A stretch of DNA of 14,644 nucleotides from an uncultured Lachnospiraceae bacterium (GCA_910583815.1 CAJTZB010000051.1:1-14644); one strand, 5' to 3'. Positions 7,403-13,650 are shown, counted from the first letter of the stretch. The notes: generated from the letters alone by a model not told the origin. Numbers and translations are program-made.

Positions 7403-8806
7403 ATGGAAAAAACAATCAGACAACTGGCAGGAGAACTCAGATCAAGAAAGGCACTGGAGCAGAACCTGCCACTGCTTATGAACAGGGCAGCATCTGCTTA
7501 TGGGCAGCTTTCTTTATATAATCTGGCAACAGAACTTGCTATGTTTTTAGAGTCAGAAGCAGAGGAAAGGCTTGTGCCGGATGAAGAAGTAAAAAAGATG
7601 AAAGAAGAGTTGCTGCTTTCTATAGAAGAGAGTCTGTTTGGCAATGGAGAGCAGGGCAGTTATGACCCCAATAAGGATAAGAAGGAGATAGAGCGGATCA
7701 CTGCGCTTCGTGAACAGGTGACAAAGCGAGTGGAAAGCCTTACGGCATATACGGATTTATTTATATTGTACGAATATATGATAAACCGCATGGAGCCAAA
7801 ATTTGAAAAACCGCAGGAAAATATAAGGGAGTTTGACAATGATGAAGCGGCACGAGAGATTCTTCAGTGGATTTTCTCTGATGAGGAGCCTGGTTTAATC
7901 AATGAAAGAATTAAAGAGATGCTTTCCTGCCTGCCGGTACGTATGACAAAGGGGAAGTTTATGGAACTGGTGGAGAGTGCGTTTGCCCTGTATAAAGGAG
8001 CGGACCGCAGTTCCATTGACCTGTTTGACTATATGCTCCGAAGTGCTTCCGGTCTGTATCAGCCGGAAAGCATGGGTGAACAGTTTCCACAGCTTGAAAA
8101 AGTAAAGAATGTTTTAGAAGAGATGGCAGTATCCGTTCCGGACAAGCAGACATATGAGAGATGGAAGCAGCAGCTTTTGGAAGGAAGTTCTGCGGTGCGT
8201 GGACTGACGGAATGTTATGAGGGGATTCAGGCAATTGCCAATGCATTTCTGACCGTTCTTTTGACAAAATCGTATTTTACTTTGGAAGCAGAGCAGGATG
8301 CCGCCAGAGCGACCGGGCTGGTACAAAAACTTTGTATAGAACAGACGGCAGATACAGAAACACTCTTTGCAGGAATTGAACATGCAATGGAACGGCTTTC
8401 AGAGGACATTTTGCTGTTGGAGCCGTTGCTTTCTTTGGCAACGGAGAAAATGAACAAGGAAATTTCCGAATTGATGCTTTCCGCAGTGCACCAGCGCCTG
8501 CTTGCCGTACAGCGGCTGAATTCAGGGAGCGTATATGCAGAGCTTTTGCCGGAAAAAGAGAAGGAGCTTCCTGAAGGATATTTGGAGCAGGTCAGAAACC
8601 GTTTTGCAGAGGAGATAAAAGAAACATTTTCTTCTTCCTCCAGATTAAAGAACCGTGCAGTTATGGCGGCAGTTTTAAAAGAACTTCCGGTTTACTTTAA
8701 TTCCCACACAGAGGTGATGGAATATGTGAGGGGTTCGCTGGAGCAGTGCCATGATGAGGGAGAGAAAAGAGTCAGCATGGAACTTTTGAGGAGCTGTTAT
8801 GTATAA
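7403..8806 (+). CDS. Unrecognised 467-residue helical cytoplasmic protein
   Basis: I do not recognise a family. The protein has no signal peptide or membrane helix and is rich in Glu, Leu, Lys and Ala, with long amphipathic helices throughout. This suggests an all-alpha scaffold or adaptor. A Lys/Glu-rich segment at about 60-110 could be coiled coil. No catalytic motif stands out. ATG 7403 is preferred; GTG 7391 is in frame but sits directly on the AAAGGAG ribosome site. The gene follows the second permease by 35 bases and precedes a small conserved-looking gene by 42 bases, so it is likely part of the same transcript. It could be an accessory protein of the permease pair, which is only a guess from position. 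Confidence 0.7.
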   Translation: MEKTIRQLAGELRSRKALEQNLPLLMNRAASAYGQLSLYNLATELAMFLESEAEERLVPDEEVKKMKEELLLSIEESLFGNGEQGSYDPNKDKKEIERITALREQVTKRVESLTAYTDLFILYEYMINRMEPKFEKPQENIREFDNDEAAREILQWIFSDEEPGLINERIKEMLSCLPVRMTKGKFMELVESAFALYKGADRSSIDLFDYMLRSASGLYQPESMGEQFPQLEKVKNVLEEMAVSVPDKQTYERWKQQLLEGSSAVRGLTECYEGIQAIANAFLTVLLTKSYFTLEAEQDAARATGLVQKLCIEQTADTETLFAGIEHAMERLSEDILLLEPLLSLATEKMNKEISELMLSAVHQRLLAVQRLNSGSVYAELLPEKEKELPEGYLEQVRNRFAEEIKETFSSSSRLKNRAVMAAVLKELPVYFNSHTEVMEYVRGSLEQCHDEGEKRVSMELLRSCYV

Positions 8807-8848
8807 GGTTGAATTTTAATGGAAAGTCTGTTAAGATAAGGAGACAGG

Positions 8849-9163
8849 ATGGTAACTTGGTCAAGCTGTTTATATATAGGCGAAGGGATAGGAAAACAGA
8901 AAAAACGCATCAAACGGCGCATACAGCAGGGAAAGCCTACACCTGGCATTTTTCTGGTTGCAGAACCGTCCAATCAGGAAAACCTGTTTGACATTCTGGA
9001 TACAGCAGGATTTTTGTTCCCATACTGCCGCAGGCGCTCTCTGACCATATATGGACTGGCAAAAGGTAGGGCAGAGGCGGAGGAACTGGTGACACGAATG
9101 CTGGAGGAAGTGTATCGGGAAACCGGAGAGTTTAAGGTGAGGGAGTACTTTTTGAGGGAATGA
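8849..9163 (+). CDS. Unrecognised 104-residue basic protein
   Basis: The small protein starts at ATG 8849 with AAGGAG five bases upstream. Its stop overlaps the start of the DUF2953 gene by four bases (ATGA), which supports it as a real gene with translational coupling. The N-terminal part has YIGEGIGKQKKRIKRRIQQG, a strongly basic segment. The middle has a hydrophobic strand pattern (GIFLVAEP, LFDIL), and the C-terminal third is acidic and helical. I cannot assign it to a family. An alternative reading in another frame (8809-8991) is a shadow. Its position just before ytfI suggests a link to that pair, but no function can be stated. Confidence 0.7.
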   Translation: MVTWSSCLYIGEGIGKQKKRIKRRIQQGKPTPGIFLVAEPSNQENLFDILDTAGFLFPYCRRRSLTIYGLAKGRAEAEELVTRMLEEVYRETGEFKVREYFLRE

Positions 9164-10071
9164 TGAATTGGTTGCTGCTTATATTAAAAATATTGGGAAT
9201 TCTCATCGCAGTGATATTCGGAATTCTGCTGTCAGTTCTGCTGCTGCTTTTATTTGCACCATTCCGCTATCGTGCAAAAATACAATATGGTTCCGGGCCT
9301 CTTAAAGTATCTGCAGGGGTTTCCTGGCTTTTGTTTGTTCTTCGGGCCAGAATATGGTACACAGGTCAGAAACCGCTTATTGTGGCAAAAGTATTTGGTA
9401 TTCCGGTCTATCGTTCCGACAAAGAAAAAAAGCCAAAGAAAAAGAAAAAAGAGAAGCCAAAGAAGCAGCCGAAAAAAAAGAAGTCCATAAAAGAACCGGA
9501 AATGCCGGAGGCTTCCGTTCAACAGGAAAAGCAGCCTGAGAAAGAAGAAGTTTTTTCAAAGCATGTACAGCCAGAAACAGAACATGGAGAACGGCAGGAG
9601 ACGGAACAAAAACAAGGGTTTTTCTCAAAGATTGCCGATAAGATACGGAAATTGAGGGAAACTATCCACAGGATAATAGAAAAACTGAAACAGCTTCTGC
9701 ACCGTACCGAAGCCGTAAAAGAGATTTTTTCTAAAGAGGAAAACAAACAGGCAATTTCTTTTGCCTGGTCACAGCTAAAGCATTTGCTCCGTCATATCCT
9801 TCCAAAGAAGGTAAGCGGAACGCTTATATATGGAAGCGGTGACCCTTGTTCTACAGGACAGGCTCTTGGCGTGCTTGCAGTACTGTATGCCAGATATGGA
9901 GAACTGCTTTCGGTTCAGCCTGATTTTGAAGAGAAGCGTTTTGAATGTGATATAGATTTAAAAGGCAGGATACAAATTTTTACACTATTGTGTCTGACAA
10001 TAAAAGTAATAAGGAATCAGGGGCTGAAGCAGCTGATCCATGAGTTTAAGAACATAAAAACAATAGAATAG
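9160..10071 (+). CDS. ytfI: DUF2953 membrane-anchored protein, YtfI-like
   Basis: The 303-residue protein has one long hydrophobic N-terminal helix (about residues 3-33), followed by the DUF2953 opening LFAPFRYRAKIQYG. A very basic low-complexity insert of about 80 residues (KKKKKEKPKKQ and similar) comes next. The conserved C-terminal part includes GTLIYGSGDPCSTGQALGVLAVLYARYG, characteristic of the family. DUF2953 proteins are found in spore formers next to ytfJ, as here, where the gap to ytfJ is only 15 bases. The family's biochemical role is not established. ATG 9160 overlaps the previous stop; ATG 9163 is an equivalent choice. The Lys-rich insert is longer than I expect for the core family and probably varies between strains. 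Confidence 0.85.
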   Translation: MMNWLLLILKILGILIAVIFGILLSVLLLLLFAPFRYRAKIQYGSGPLKVSAGVSWLLFVLRARIWYTGQKPLIVAKVFGIPVYRSDKEKKPKKKKKEKPKKQPKKKKSIKEPEMPEASVQQEKQPEKEEVFSKHVQPETEHGERQETEQKQGFFSKIADKIRKLRETIHRIIEKLKQLLHRTEAVKEIFSKEENKQAISFAWSQLKHLLRHILPKKVSGTLIYGSGDPCSTGQALGVLAVLYARYGELLSVQPDFEEKRFECDIDLKGRIQIFTLLCLTIKVIRNQGLKQLIHEFKNIKTIE

Positions 10072-10086
10072 AAAAGGAGAACAGGT

Positions 10087-10491
10087 ATGGCAGATAACAA
10101 ATTTAATGCTACAGTAGAAGCATTGTTTAAAGGAATGGATGGTTTTCTTACAACAAAGACGGTAGTGGGGGATGCAGTAAAATTTGATGACGGAACAATT
10201 ATCCTGCCGCTTGTGGATGTAAGCTTTGGGGTCGGTGCCGGCGCATGGGCAAAGAGTGCAGATGCATGCAGCACCGGCGGCGGACTTGGCGGAAAAATTA
10301 CCCCAAGTTCTGTTGTAGTATTAAAAGATGGGCATGCAAAGCTTGTCAATGTAAAGAATCAGGATGTGGTAACAAAGGTGCTTGACATGGTTCCGGATGT
10401 GCTTGACCGCTTTACAAAGGATAAAGGCGAGCAGAAGGAGATGCAGGAAAAGGTAAATGAGGTTGTAGCAGGGCAGTCTGCCGCAGAATAA
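10087..10491 (+). CDS. ytfJ: GerW family sporulation protein, YtfJ-like
   Basis: The 134-residue protein matches the Spore_YtfJ/GerW family. It has the ALFKGMDGFLTTKTVVGDAV opening, the strand TIILPLVDVSFGVGAGAW, a glycine-rich TGGGLGGKITPSSVVV core, and a VLDMVPDVLDRFTKDK helix. In Bacillus subtilis YtfJ/GerW is a spore protein needed for normal germination responses; that is family knowledge, not shown here. Its presence supports a spore-forming host. AAAAGGAG lies nine bases before ATG 10087. The gene is the last of the long same-strand run, and a palindrome follows ten bases after the stop region. Confidence 0.92.
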   Translation: MADNKFNATVEALFKGMDGFLTTKTVVGDAVKFDDGTIILPLVDVSFGVGAGAWAKSADACSTGGGLGGKITPSSVVVLKDGHAKLVNVKNQDVVTKVLDMVPDVLDRFTKDKGEQKEMQEKVNEVVAGQSAAE

Positions 10492-10500
10492 GCTCGGATT

Positions 10501-10516
10501 TCACAAATATTTGTGA
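10501..10516 (+). promoter_or_regulatory. Perfect 16-bp palindrome between ytfJ and rpmB
   Basis: TCACAAATATTTGTGA is a perfect palindrome. It ends eight bases before the -35 box of the rpmB promoter, a usual position for an activator or repressor. It is followed by TTTTGTTCTTG, so as RNA it could be a weak AT-rich terminator for ytfJ with an ATAT loop. The two readings cannot be separated by eye. The half-site order is the reverse of the Rex (TTGTGA outward) and CRP sites. Confidence 0.5.
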
Positions 10517-10524
10517 TTTTGTTC

Positions 10525-10553
10525 TTGCATTCTGTTACGGTTTCTGTTAAAAT
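10525..10553 (+). promoter_or_regulatory. rpmB promoter
   Basis: TTGCAT (10525-10530) and TAAAAT (10548-10553) are separated by exactly 17 bases. This gives a predicted start near 10560 and a leader of about 48 nt ending in a strong AAGGAGG site. It fits a separately transcribed ribosomal protein gene. Confidence 0.75.
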
Positions 10554-10607
10554 AGGTTTGTTTGTGGGCCATAGCCTTAAATTATTACCGAAGGAGGTGC
10601 AGTAAAA

Positions 10608-10805
10608 ATGGCTAAGTGTGCAATCTGTGACAAGGCTTCCCTCTTCGGAAGGAGAATCAGCCACTCCAGAAGTCAGGTATCCAGAAGAGCCAAAAGGATG
10701 TGGAAATCCAATATTAAATCCGTTAGGGTAAAGGTAAACGGTGGTACTAAGAGAATGTATGTATGTACATCCTGCTTAAGATCCGGTAAAGTGGAAAGAG
10801 CTTAA
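10608..10805 (+). CDS. rpmB: 50S ribosomal protein L28, zinc-binding form
   Basis: The 65-residue protein is L28. It starts MAKCAICDKA and has the conserved GRRISHSRSQVSRRAKRMWK and the C-terminal MYVCTSCLRSGKV. Cysteines 4, 7, 53 and 56 give the two CxxC pairs of the zinc-ribbon (C+) form, in contrast to zinc-free paralogues that some bacteria make under zinc limitation. The length is normal. GAAGGAGG lies 11 bases before ATG 10608. The gene has its own promoter and a strong terminator, so it is monocistronic. Together with the downstream asp23-fakA-recG order, this is a common Firmicutes arrangement. Confidence 0.97.
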   Translation: MAKCAICDKASLFGRRISHSRSQVSRRAKRMWKSNIKSVRVKVNGGTKRMYVCTSCLRSGKVERA

Positions 10806-10829
10806 TCGGAAAGACCAGCTTGATTGAAC

Positions 10830-10864
10830 ATGGGTGTCAGCATTGCTTGACACCCATTTGTTTT
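10830..10864 (+). terminator. Rho-independent terminator of rpmB
   Basis: ATGGGTGTCA and TGACACCCAT pair perfectly over ten bases around an eight-base loop. TTGTTTT follows. It lies 25 bases after the L28 stop codon. Confidence 0.92.
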
Positions 10865-10900
10865 ACCTTATAAGAACTGTGCGTAAGGCGCGTGCGTTCA

Positions 10901-10921
10901 CAAGAATGCGAAGCATTCTTG
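10901..10921. repeat. Perfect 9-bp hairpin with GAA loop, possible REP-like element
   Basis: CAAGAATGC, GAA and GCATTCTTG form a perfect hairpin with a three-base loop. Eight bases on, CACGAAGTG repeats the same GAA-loop design with a 3-bp stem. No T-run follows on either strand, so it is not a standard terminator, although it lies between the convergent ends of rpmB and the small minus-strand gene. It may be a short dispersed intergenic element. No second copy occurs in this window. Confidence 0.45.
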
Positions 10922-10945
10922 CAACTGTCACGAAGTGGAAATTTT

Positions 10946-11083
10946 TTAATGGCAGAATAGGTTATAGCCGCAGATGAGAAAGAGCAGAATGAGGCAGATG
11001 GCAAGGATGCCGTTTGTGATAAACAGCATCAGAATCATTCCGAACGCTATCCAAAATAGGATAAACCCAATAAGTCGCTTCAT
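10946..11083 (-). CDS. 45-residue hydrophobic membrane peptide
   Basis: This small gene reads MKRLIGFILFWIAFGMILML and continues through a second hydrophobic stretch to GYNLFCH. It has a Lys/Arg start and two short hydrophobic segments (about residues 4-22 and 26-38) parted by TNG, so it could form a helical hairpin in the membrane. AAGGA lies eight bases upstream of the ATG. A consensus promoter (TTGAAA, 18 bases, TATAAT) lies just before it on the same strand. Together these make a strong case for a real gene despite its size. From memory it resembles tiny hydrophobic proteins ending in GYNLFCC in Clostridia, which needs a search. It is divergent from the asp23 operon and convergent with rpmB. 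The function is unknown. Confidence 0.75.
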   Translation of the reverse strand: MKRLIGFILFWIAFGMILMLFITNGILAICLILLFLICGYNLFCH

Positions 11084-11114
11084 TTCTGCATTCCTTTTTT
11101 CTTCGGTTATTTAT

Positions 11115-11144
11115 ATTATATGAATCAAAAGAAGAAAATTTCAA
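11115..11144 (-). promoter_or_regulatory. Promoter of the 45-residue membrane peptide gene
   Basis: On the minus strand TTGAAA (11144-11139) and a perfect TATAAT (11120-11115) are separated by 18 bases. The predicted start is near 11108, giving a leader of about 25 nt with a ribosome site before the ATG at 11083. Confidence 0.78.
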
Positions 11145-11145
11145 G

Positions 11146-11159
11146 AAATGGTTCCATTT
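11146..11159. promoter_or_regulatory. Inverted repeat between divergent promoters
   Basis: AAATGG, TT and CCATTT form a 14-bp inverted repeat. It begins one base beyond the -35 box of the minus-strand promoter and covers the -35 region of the plus-strand promoter. This is a natural place for an operator controlling both. It is short and AT-rich, so chance is possible. Confidence 0.4.
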
Positions 11160-11174
11160 TTTATTAGAAAAAGG

Positions 11175-11185
11175 TATACTATAAT
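11175..11185 (+). promoter_or_regulatory. Minus-10 region of the asp23-fakA operon promoter
   Basis: Overlapping TATACT (11175-11180) and TATAAT (11180-11185) give a strong -10 region. No good -35 box is present at 16-18 bases: the region is T-rich or reads TTCCAT. The promoter may therefore depend on an activator, perhaps acting at the inverted repeat at 11146. With TATAAT the start would be near 11192, exactly where the first structured RNA unit begins. Confidence 0.6.
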
Positions 11186-11208
11186 AAAAAAGCAGCGGAA
11201 CTAAAACA

Positions 11209-11296
11209 GCAGCAGCCCGAGCAGCGCACAGCATGGTTTTGGATGCATAAGCAGCAAAAACCATGCTCGTGTGTGGTGTGCCGGCAGGGCTGCAGC
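11209..11296 (+). ncRNA. Structured leader RNA, unit A
   Basis: The unit folds as three stacked stems. The outer stem pairs 11209-11218 with 11287-11296 (GCAGCAGCCC with GGGCTGCAGC, one A-A mismatch). A 3-by-3 internal loop follows. The middle stem pairs 11222-11229 with 11276-11283, with one G-T pair and one A-C mismatch. The inner stem pairs AGCATGGTTTT (11230-11240) perfectly with AAAACCATGCT (11257-11267) and has a 16-base loop starting GGATGC. An eight-base strand (11268-11275) bulges on the 3' side between inner and middle stems. The unit matches unit B in layout and pairing. No known riboswitch class is recognised. Confidence 0.85.
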
Positions 11297-11309
11297 GGAA
11301 CTAAAAACA

Positions 11310-11401
11310 GTAGTAATCCGGACAGTACACGGCTTACTTTGCAGATGCGAAAAGTAGCTGCAAAGCAAGCTCGGATACAAGTGCACTGGGAGGATTACTA
11401 C
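11310..11401 (+). ncRNA. Structured leader RNA, unit B
   Basis: The same architecture as unit A. The outer stem pairs GTAGTAATCC (11310-11319) perfectly with GGATTACTAC (11392-11401). A 3-by-3 internal loop follows. The middle stem pairs 11323-11330 with 11381-11388 with one A-C mismatch. The inner stem pairs 11332-11344 with 11358-11370 with one A-C mismatch and has a 13-base loop starting ATGC. A nine-base strand (11372-11380) bulges on the 3' side. Compared with unit A, four outer-stem pairs and one middle-stem pair are changed on both sides so that pairing is kept. The unit ends one base before the third GGAACTAAAA and ten bases before the ribosome binding site. Confidence 0.85.
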
Positions 11402-11425
11402 GGAACTAAAATAGGAGGTATGTTC

Positions 11426-11797
11426 ATGAGCAGTGCAGATAGTGGCATAATGAATACAAGCTTTGGTAATGTTCAGATTGACAGTGACGTAATTGCGAAG
11501 TATGCAGGTTCTTCAGCTATTGAGTGCTTTGGTGTTGTTGGTATGGCTTCCGTAAATATGAAAGACGGTCTTGCAAGGCTGTTAAAGCGCGAAAGCTTAA
11601 AGCATGGTGTTGGGGTTGCTATTTCCTATGAGAACAAAATTACGATAGACCTTCATATTATCGTTTCCTATGGAGTCAGTATTTCAGCGGTTGCAGACAA
11701 TCTTATTGGCAATGTAAAATATAAGATTGAAGAGTTTGCCGGACTGCCTGTGGAAAGAATCAATGTATTTGTGGAAGGCGTCCGTGTAATCGACTGA
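11426..11797 (+). CDS. Asp23/Gls24 family envelope stress response protein
   Basis: The 123-residue protein matches the Asp23/Gls24 (DUF322) family. It has GNVQIDSDVIAKYAGSSAIE at the start, the central CFGVVGMASV, an IDLHIIVSYGVSISAVADNL strand-helix unit, and VERINVFVEGVRV at the end. Family members are small abundant cytoplasmic or membrane-associated proteins linked to cell-envelope stress, and the gene commonly precedes a DAK-domain gene as here. I chose ATG 11426 because AGGAGGT ends seven bases upstream. ATG 11420 is in frame but touches the ribosome site. The frame is open back to 11243, but that part is the structured leader. Expression is probably controlled by the tandem leader RNA. 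Confidence 0.92.
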   Translation: MSSADSGIMNTSFGNVQIDSDVIAKYAGSSAIECFGVVGMASVNMKDGLARLLKRESLKHGVGVAISYENKITIDLHIIVSYGVSISAVADNLIGNVKYKIEEFAGLPVERINVFVEGVRVID

Positions 11798-11835
11798 TTG
11801 CAGGTGGATGGAAAGGATATAAGGAGGACAAATTA

Positions 11836-13506
11836 GTGAGCATTGATACAATGGATGCTGCTTTGTTGCGTAAAGCGTTTTTGGCAGGTGCAAAGAGCAT
11901 AGAAGCTAAAAAAGAGTACATTAATGAATTAAACGTATTTCCGGTTCCGGACGGTGATACCGGGACTAATATGACGCTTACGATTATGTCGGCGGCAAAA
12001 GAAGTAAACCAACTTGAGAACCCTGGCATGAAAGAGCTGGCAAAGGCAATTTCGTCAGGCTCCCTGCGTGGGGCAAGAGGAAACAGTGGCGTTATCCTTT
12101 CTCAGCTGTTCCGCGGATTTACAAAAGTAGTTGGAGGATATGATGTCCTGACGACTAAAATTGTGGCAGAAGCATTCCAGAAAGCAGTGGAGACTGCTTA
12201 TAAGGCTGTTATGAAGCCAAAGGAAGGAACGATCCTTACGGTTGCAAAGGGCGGCGCAGAGCGTGCCATGCAGCTTGCAGAAGAGACAGAGGATATGTCG
12301 GCTTTCCTTGAAGAAGTAATCCGCCATATGGAGGAAGTACTTGCCTATACGCCGGAGCTGCTTCCTGTATTAAAAGAGGCCGGAGTTGTCGATTCCGGCG
12401 GACAGGGTCTGGTAGAAATCATGAAGGGCGCTTATGATGCGTTGCTTGGCAAAGAAATTGACTTTGACATGCCGGTTGCCGCCCCTGCTCCGAAGCAGAC
12501 AGGCGCGGCTTCCAATGATATTTCTACTGCGGACATTAAGTTCGGCTATTGTACCGAATTTATTATCATGCTCGAAAAAGAATATACAATGGACACAGAG
12601 CTTCAATTCAAAGCTTATTTAGAGTCTATCGGTGATTCCATTGTTGTTGTTTCGGATGATGACATTGTAAAAGTACATGTTCATACAAATGATCCGGGTC
12701 TTGCAATTCAGCGTGCCCTGACTTATGGCTCTTTGACTAAGATGAAGATTGACAATATGCGGGAAGAGCATAATGAAAGGGTAGTATCTGCGGCGGAAAC
12801 TGCACAGACTAAGATGCCGGAGGCGCCAAAACAGCCTGTTAAGAGAAAGAAAGACGGCTTCGTAGCAGTTTCCATCGGAACCGGAATGAATGAAATTTTC
12901 CGTGGCCTTGGTGTAGATGCGATTATTGAGGGCGGACAGACAATGAATCCAAGCACAGAAGATGTGCTTATGGCAATCGATTCCGTTCCGGCGGATACAG
13001 TTTATGTGCTTCCAAACAACAAAAATATTATTCTGGCGGCAGAACAGGCAAAGAGCCTTGCAGAAGATAAGCAGGTAGTTGTTATCCCATCAGAAACCGT
13101 GCCGCAGGGTATTGCAGCACTGATTAACTATGTGTATGACAGCTCTGCTGAAGAAAACAAGGCATGCATGACCGAAGAGATGAGAAAAGTCAAGACCGGC
13201 CAGGTGACTTATGCAGTCAGAGACACAAGCATTGATGGTAAGGAAATTAAGCAGGGCAACATTATGGGATTGGACGACAAAACCATCCGTGCCGTTGGTG
13301 AAGACATTGCAGAAACGGCATTTGCGCTTCTCACGCAGATGATAGATGAGAATTCCGAGCTGGTTACGTTGTATTACGGTGAGGAAACAAAGGAAACAGA
13401 GGCAAACGCGCTGGCAGAACGCGTTATGGCAGAGTATCCGGATACGGAGGTAGAAGTGCATCCGGGCAACCAGCCAATCTACTATTATGTGATTTCAGTA
13501 GAATAA
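11836..13506 (+). CDS. fakA: DAK-domain fatty acid kinase, FakA/YloV-like
   Basis: The 556-residue protein matches FakA (YloV) over its full length. The N-terminal DhaL-type kinase domain has NVFPVPDGDTGTNM with Asp39 and Asp41 for Mg-ATP, GSLRGARGNSGVILSQLFRG, and AGVVDSGGQGL. The middle domain has FGYCTEFI with Cys239, and VHVHTNDPG with His281 and His283, matching the zinc and active-site region described for Staphylococcus aureus FakA. The C-terminal part is DegV-like. FakA phosphorylates fatty acids bound to a FakB (DegV family) partner for phospholipid synthesis. No fakB lies in this window. The start is GTG 11836 with AAGGAGG eight bases upstream; no better ATG exists. It lies 38 bases after the asp23-like gene, in the same operon. 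Confidence 0.93.
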   Translation: MSIDTMDAALLRKAFLAGAKSIEAKKEYINELNVFPVPDGDTGTNMTLTIMSAAKEVNQLENPGMKELAKAISSGSLRGARGNSGVILSQLFRGFTKVVGGYDVLTTKIVAEAFQKAVETAYKAVMKPKEGTILTVAKGGAERAMQLAEETEDMSAFLEEVIRHMEEVLAYTPELLPVLKEAGVVDSGGQGLVEIMKGAYDALLGKEIDFDMPVAAPAPKQTGAASNDISTADIKFGYCTEFIIMLEKEYTMDTELQFKAYLESIGDSIVVVSDDDIVKVHVHTNDPGLAIQRALTYGSLTKMKIDNMREEHNERVVSAAETAQTKMPEAPKQPVKRKKDGFVAVSIGTGMNEIFRGLGVDAIIEGGQTMNPSTEDVLMAIDSVPADTVYVLPNNKNIILAAEQAKSLAEDKQVVVIPSETVPQGIAALINYVYDSSAEENKACMTEEMRKVKTGQVTYAVRDTSIDGKEIKQGNIMGLDDKTIRAVGEDIAETAFALLTQMIDENSELVTLYYGEETKETEANALAERVMAEYPDTEVEVHPGNQPIYYYVISVE

Positions 13507-13558
13507 GCCTGTAGGCAGGTCTGCTTTTGTATGTGACATCAGATGAAACAGCTGAAAA

Positions 13559-13625
13559 GCCGCCGCATAAAGGACAGCAGATACGGTCTGTATCGGAAGT
13601 TCTTACAATGCGGCGGCGTTTTATT
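13559..13625 (+). terminator. Strong branched terminator after fakA
   Basis: GCCGCCGCAT (13559-13568) pairs perfectly with ATGCGGCGGC (13608-13617). The enclosed 39 bases contain a smaller hairpin, GATAC with GTATC (13580-13594). GTTTTATTT follows the outer stem. It closes the asp23-fakA operon about 50 bases after the stop. Confidence 0.93.
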
Positions 13626-13633
13626 TATTTCAT

Positions 13634-13650
13634 CTGTACACCGACGCTAG
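13634..13650 (+). repeat. Copy 4 of the repeat, upstream of recG
   Basis: CTGTACACCGACGCTAG is identical to 2098-2114. It lies between the fakA terminator and the recG ribosome site. TGTACA here with TATGAA 17 bases on (13658-13663) makes a weak promoter-like pair, each four of six to consensus. Since no better promoter is visible before recG, the repeat may be part of its promoter or an operator. Confidence 0.65.

Larger units (their letters stand above)
11197..11411 (+). repeat. Three copies of GGAACTAAAA framing two RNA hairpins
   Basis: GGAACTAAAA occurs at 11197-11206, 11297-11306 and 11402-11411. Copies 1 and 2 share a longer GCAGCGGAACTAAAA and start exactly 100 bases apart. Copy 3 follows 105 bases later and runs into TAGGAGGT, the ribosome binding site of the asp23-like gene. 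The repeats lie outside the stems, so their exact conservation points to a single-stranded sequence recognised by a protein, an RNA or a ligand pocket. Confidence 0.85.

Noticed and set aside
10501..10516. Rex or CRP-type operator
   Set aside because: The half-sites are in the opposite order to TTGTGA-type Rex sites and TGTGA-N6-TCACA CRP sites.
10962..11264. 100-codon minus-strand reading overlapping the leader
   Set aside because: It lies in another frame across the true 45-codon gene, its promoter and the structured RNA. Its composition is not protein-like.
11243..11425. Upstream extension of the asp23-like reading frame through the leader
   Set aside because: The frame happens to be open, but this stretch forms the two structured units and the ribosome site at 11412-11419 fits the ATG at 11426. 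The encoded Cys/Lys-rich extension is not found in the family.
11192..11425. T-box leader, glycine tandem riboswitch or c-di-GMP riboswitch
   Set aside because: The T-box AGGGTGGTACCGCG sequence and the conserved core words of the tandem glycine and GEMM classes are absent, and there is no terminator between the units and the gene.
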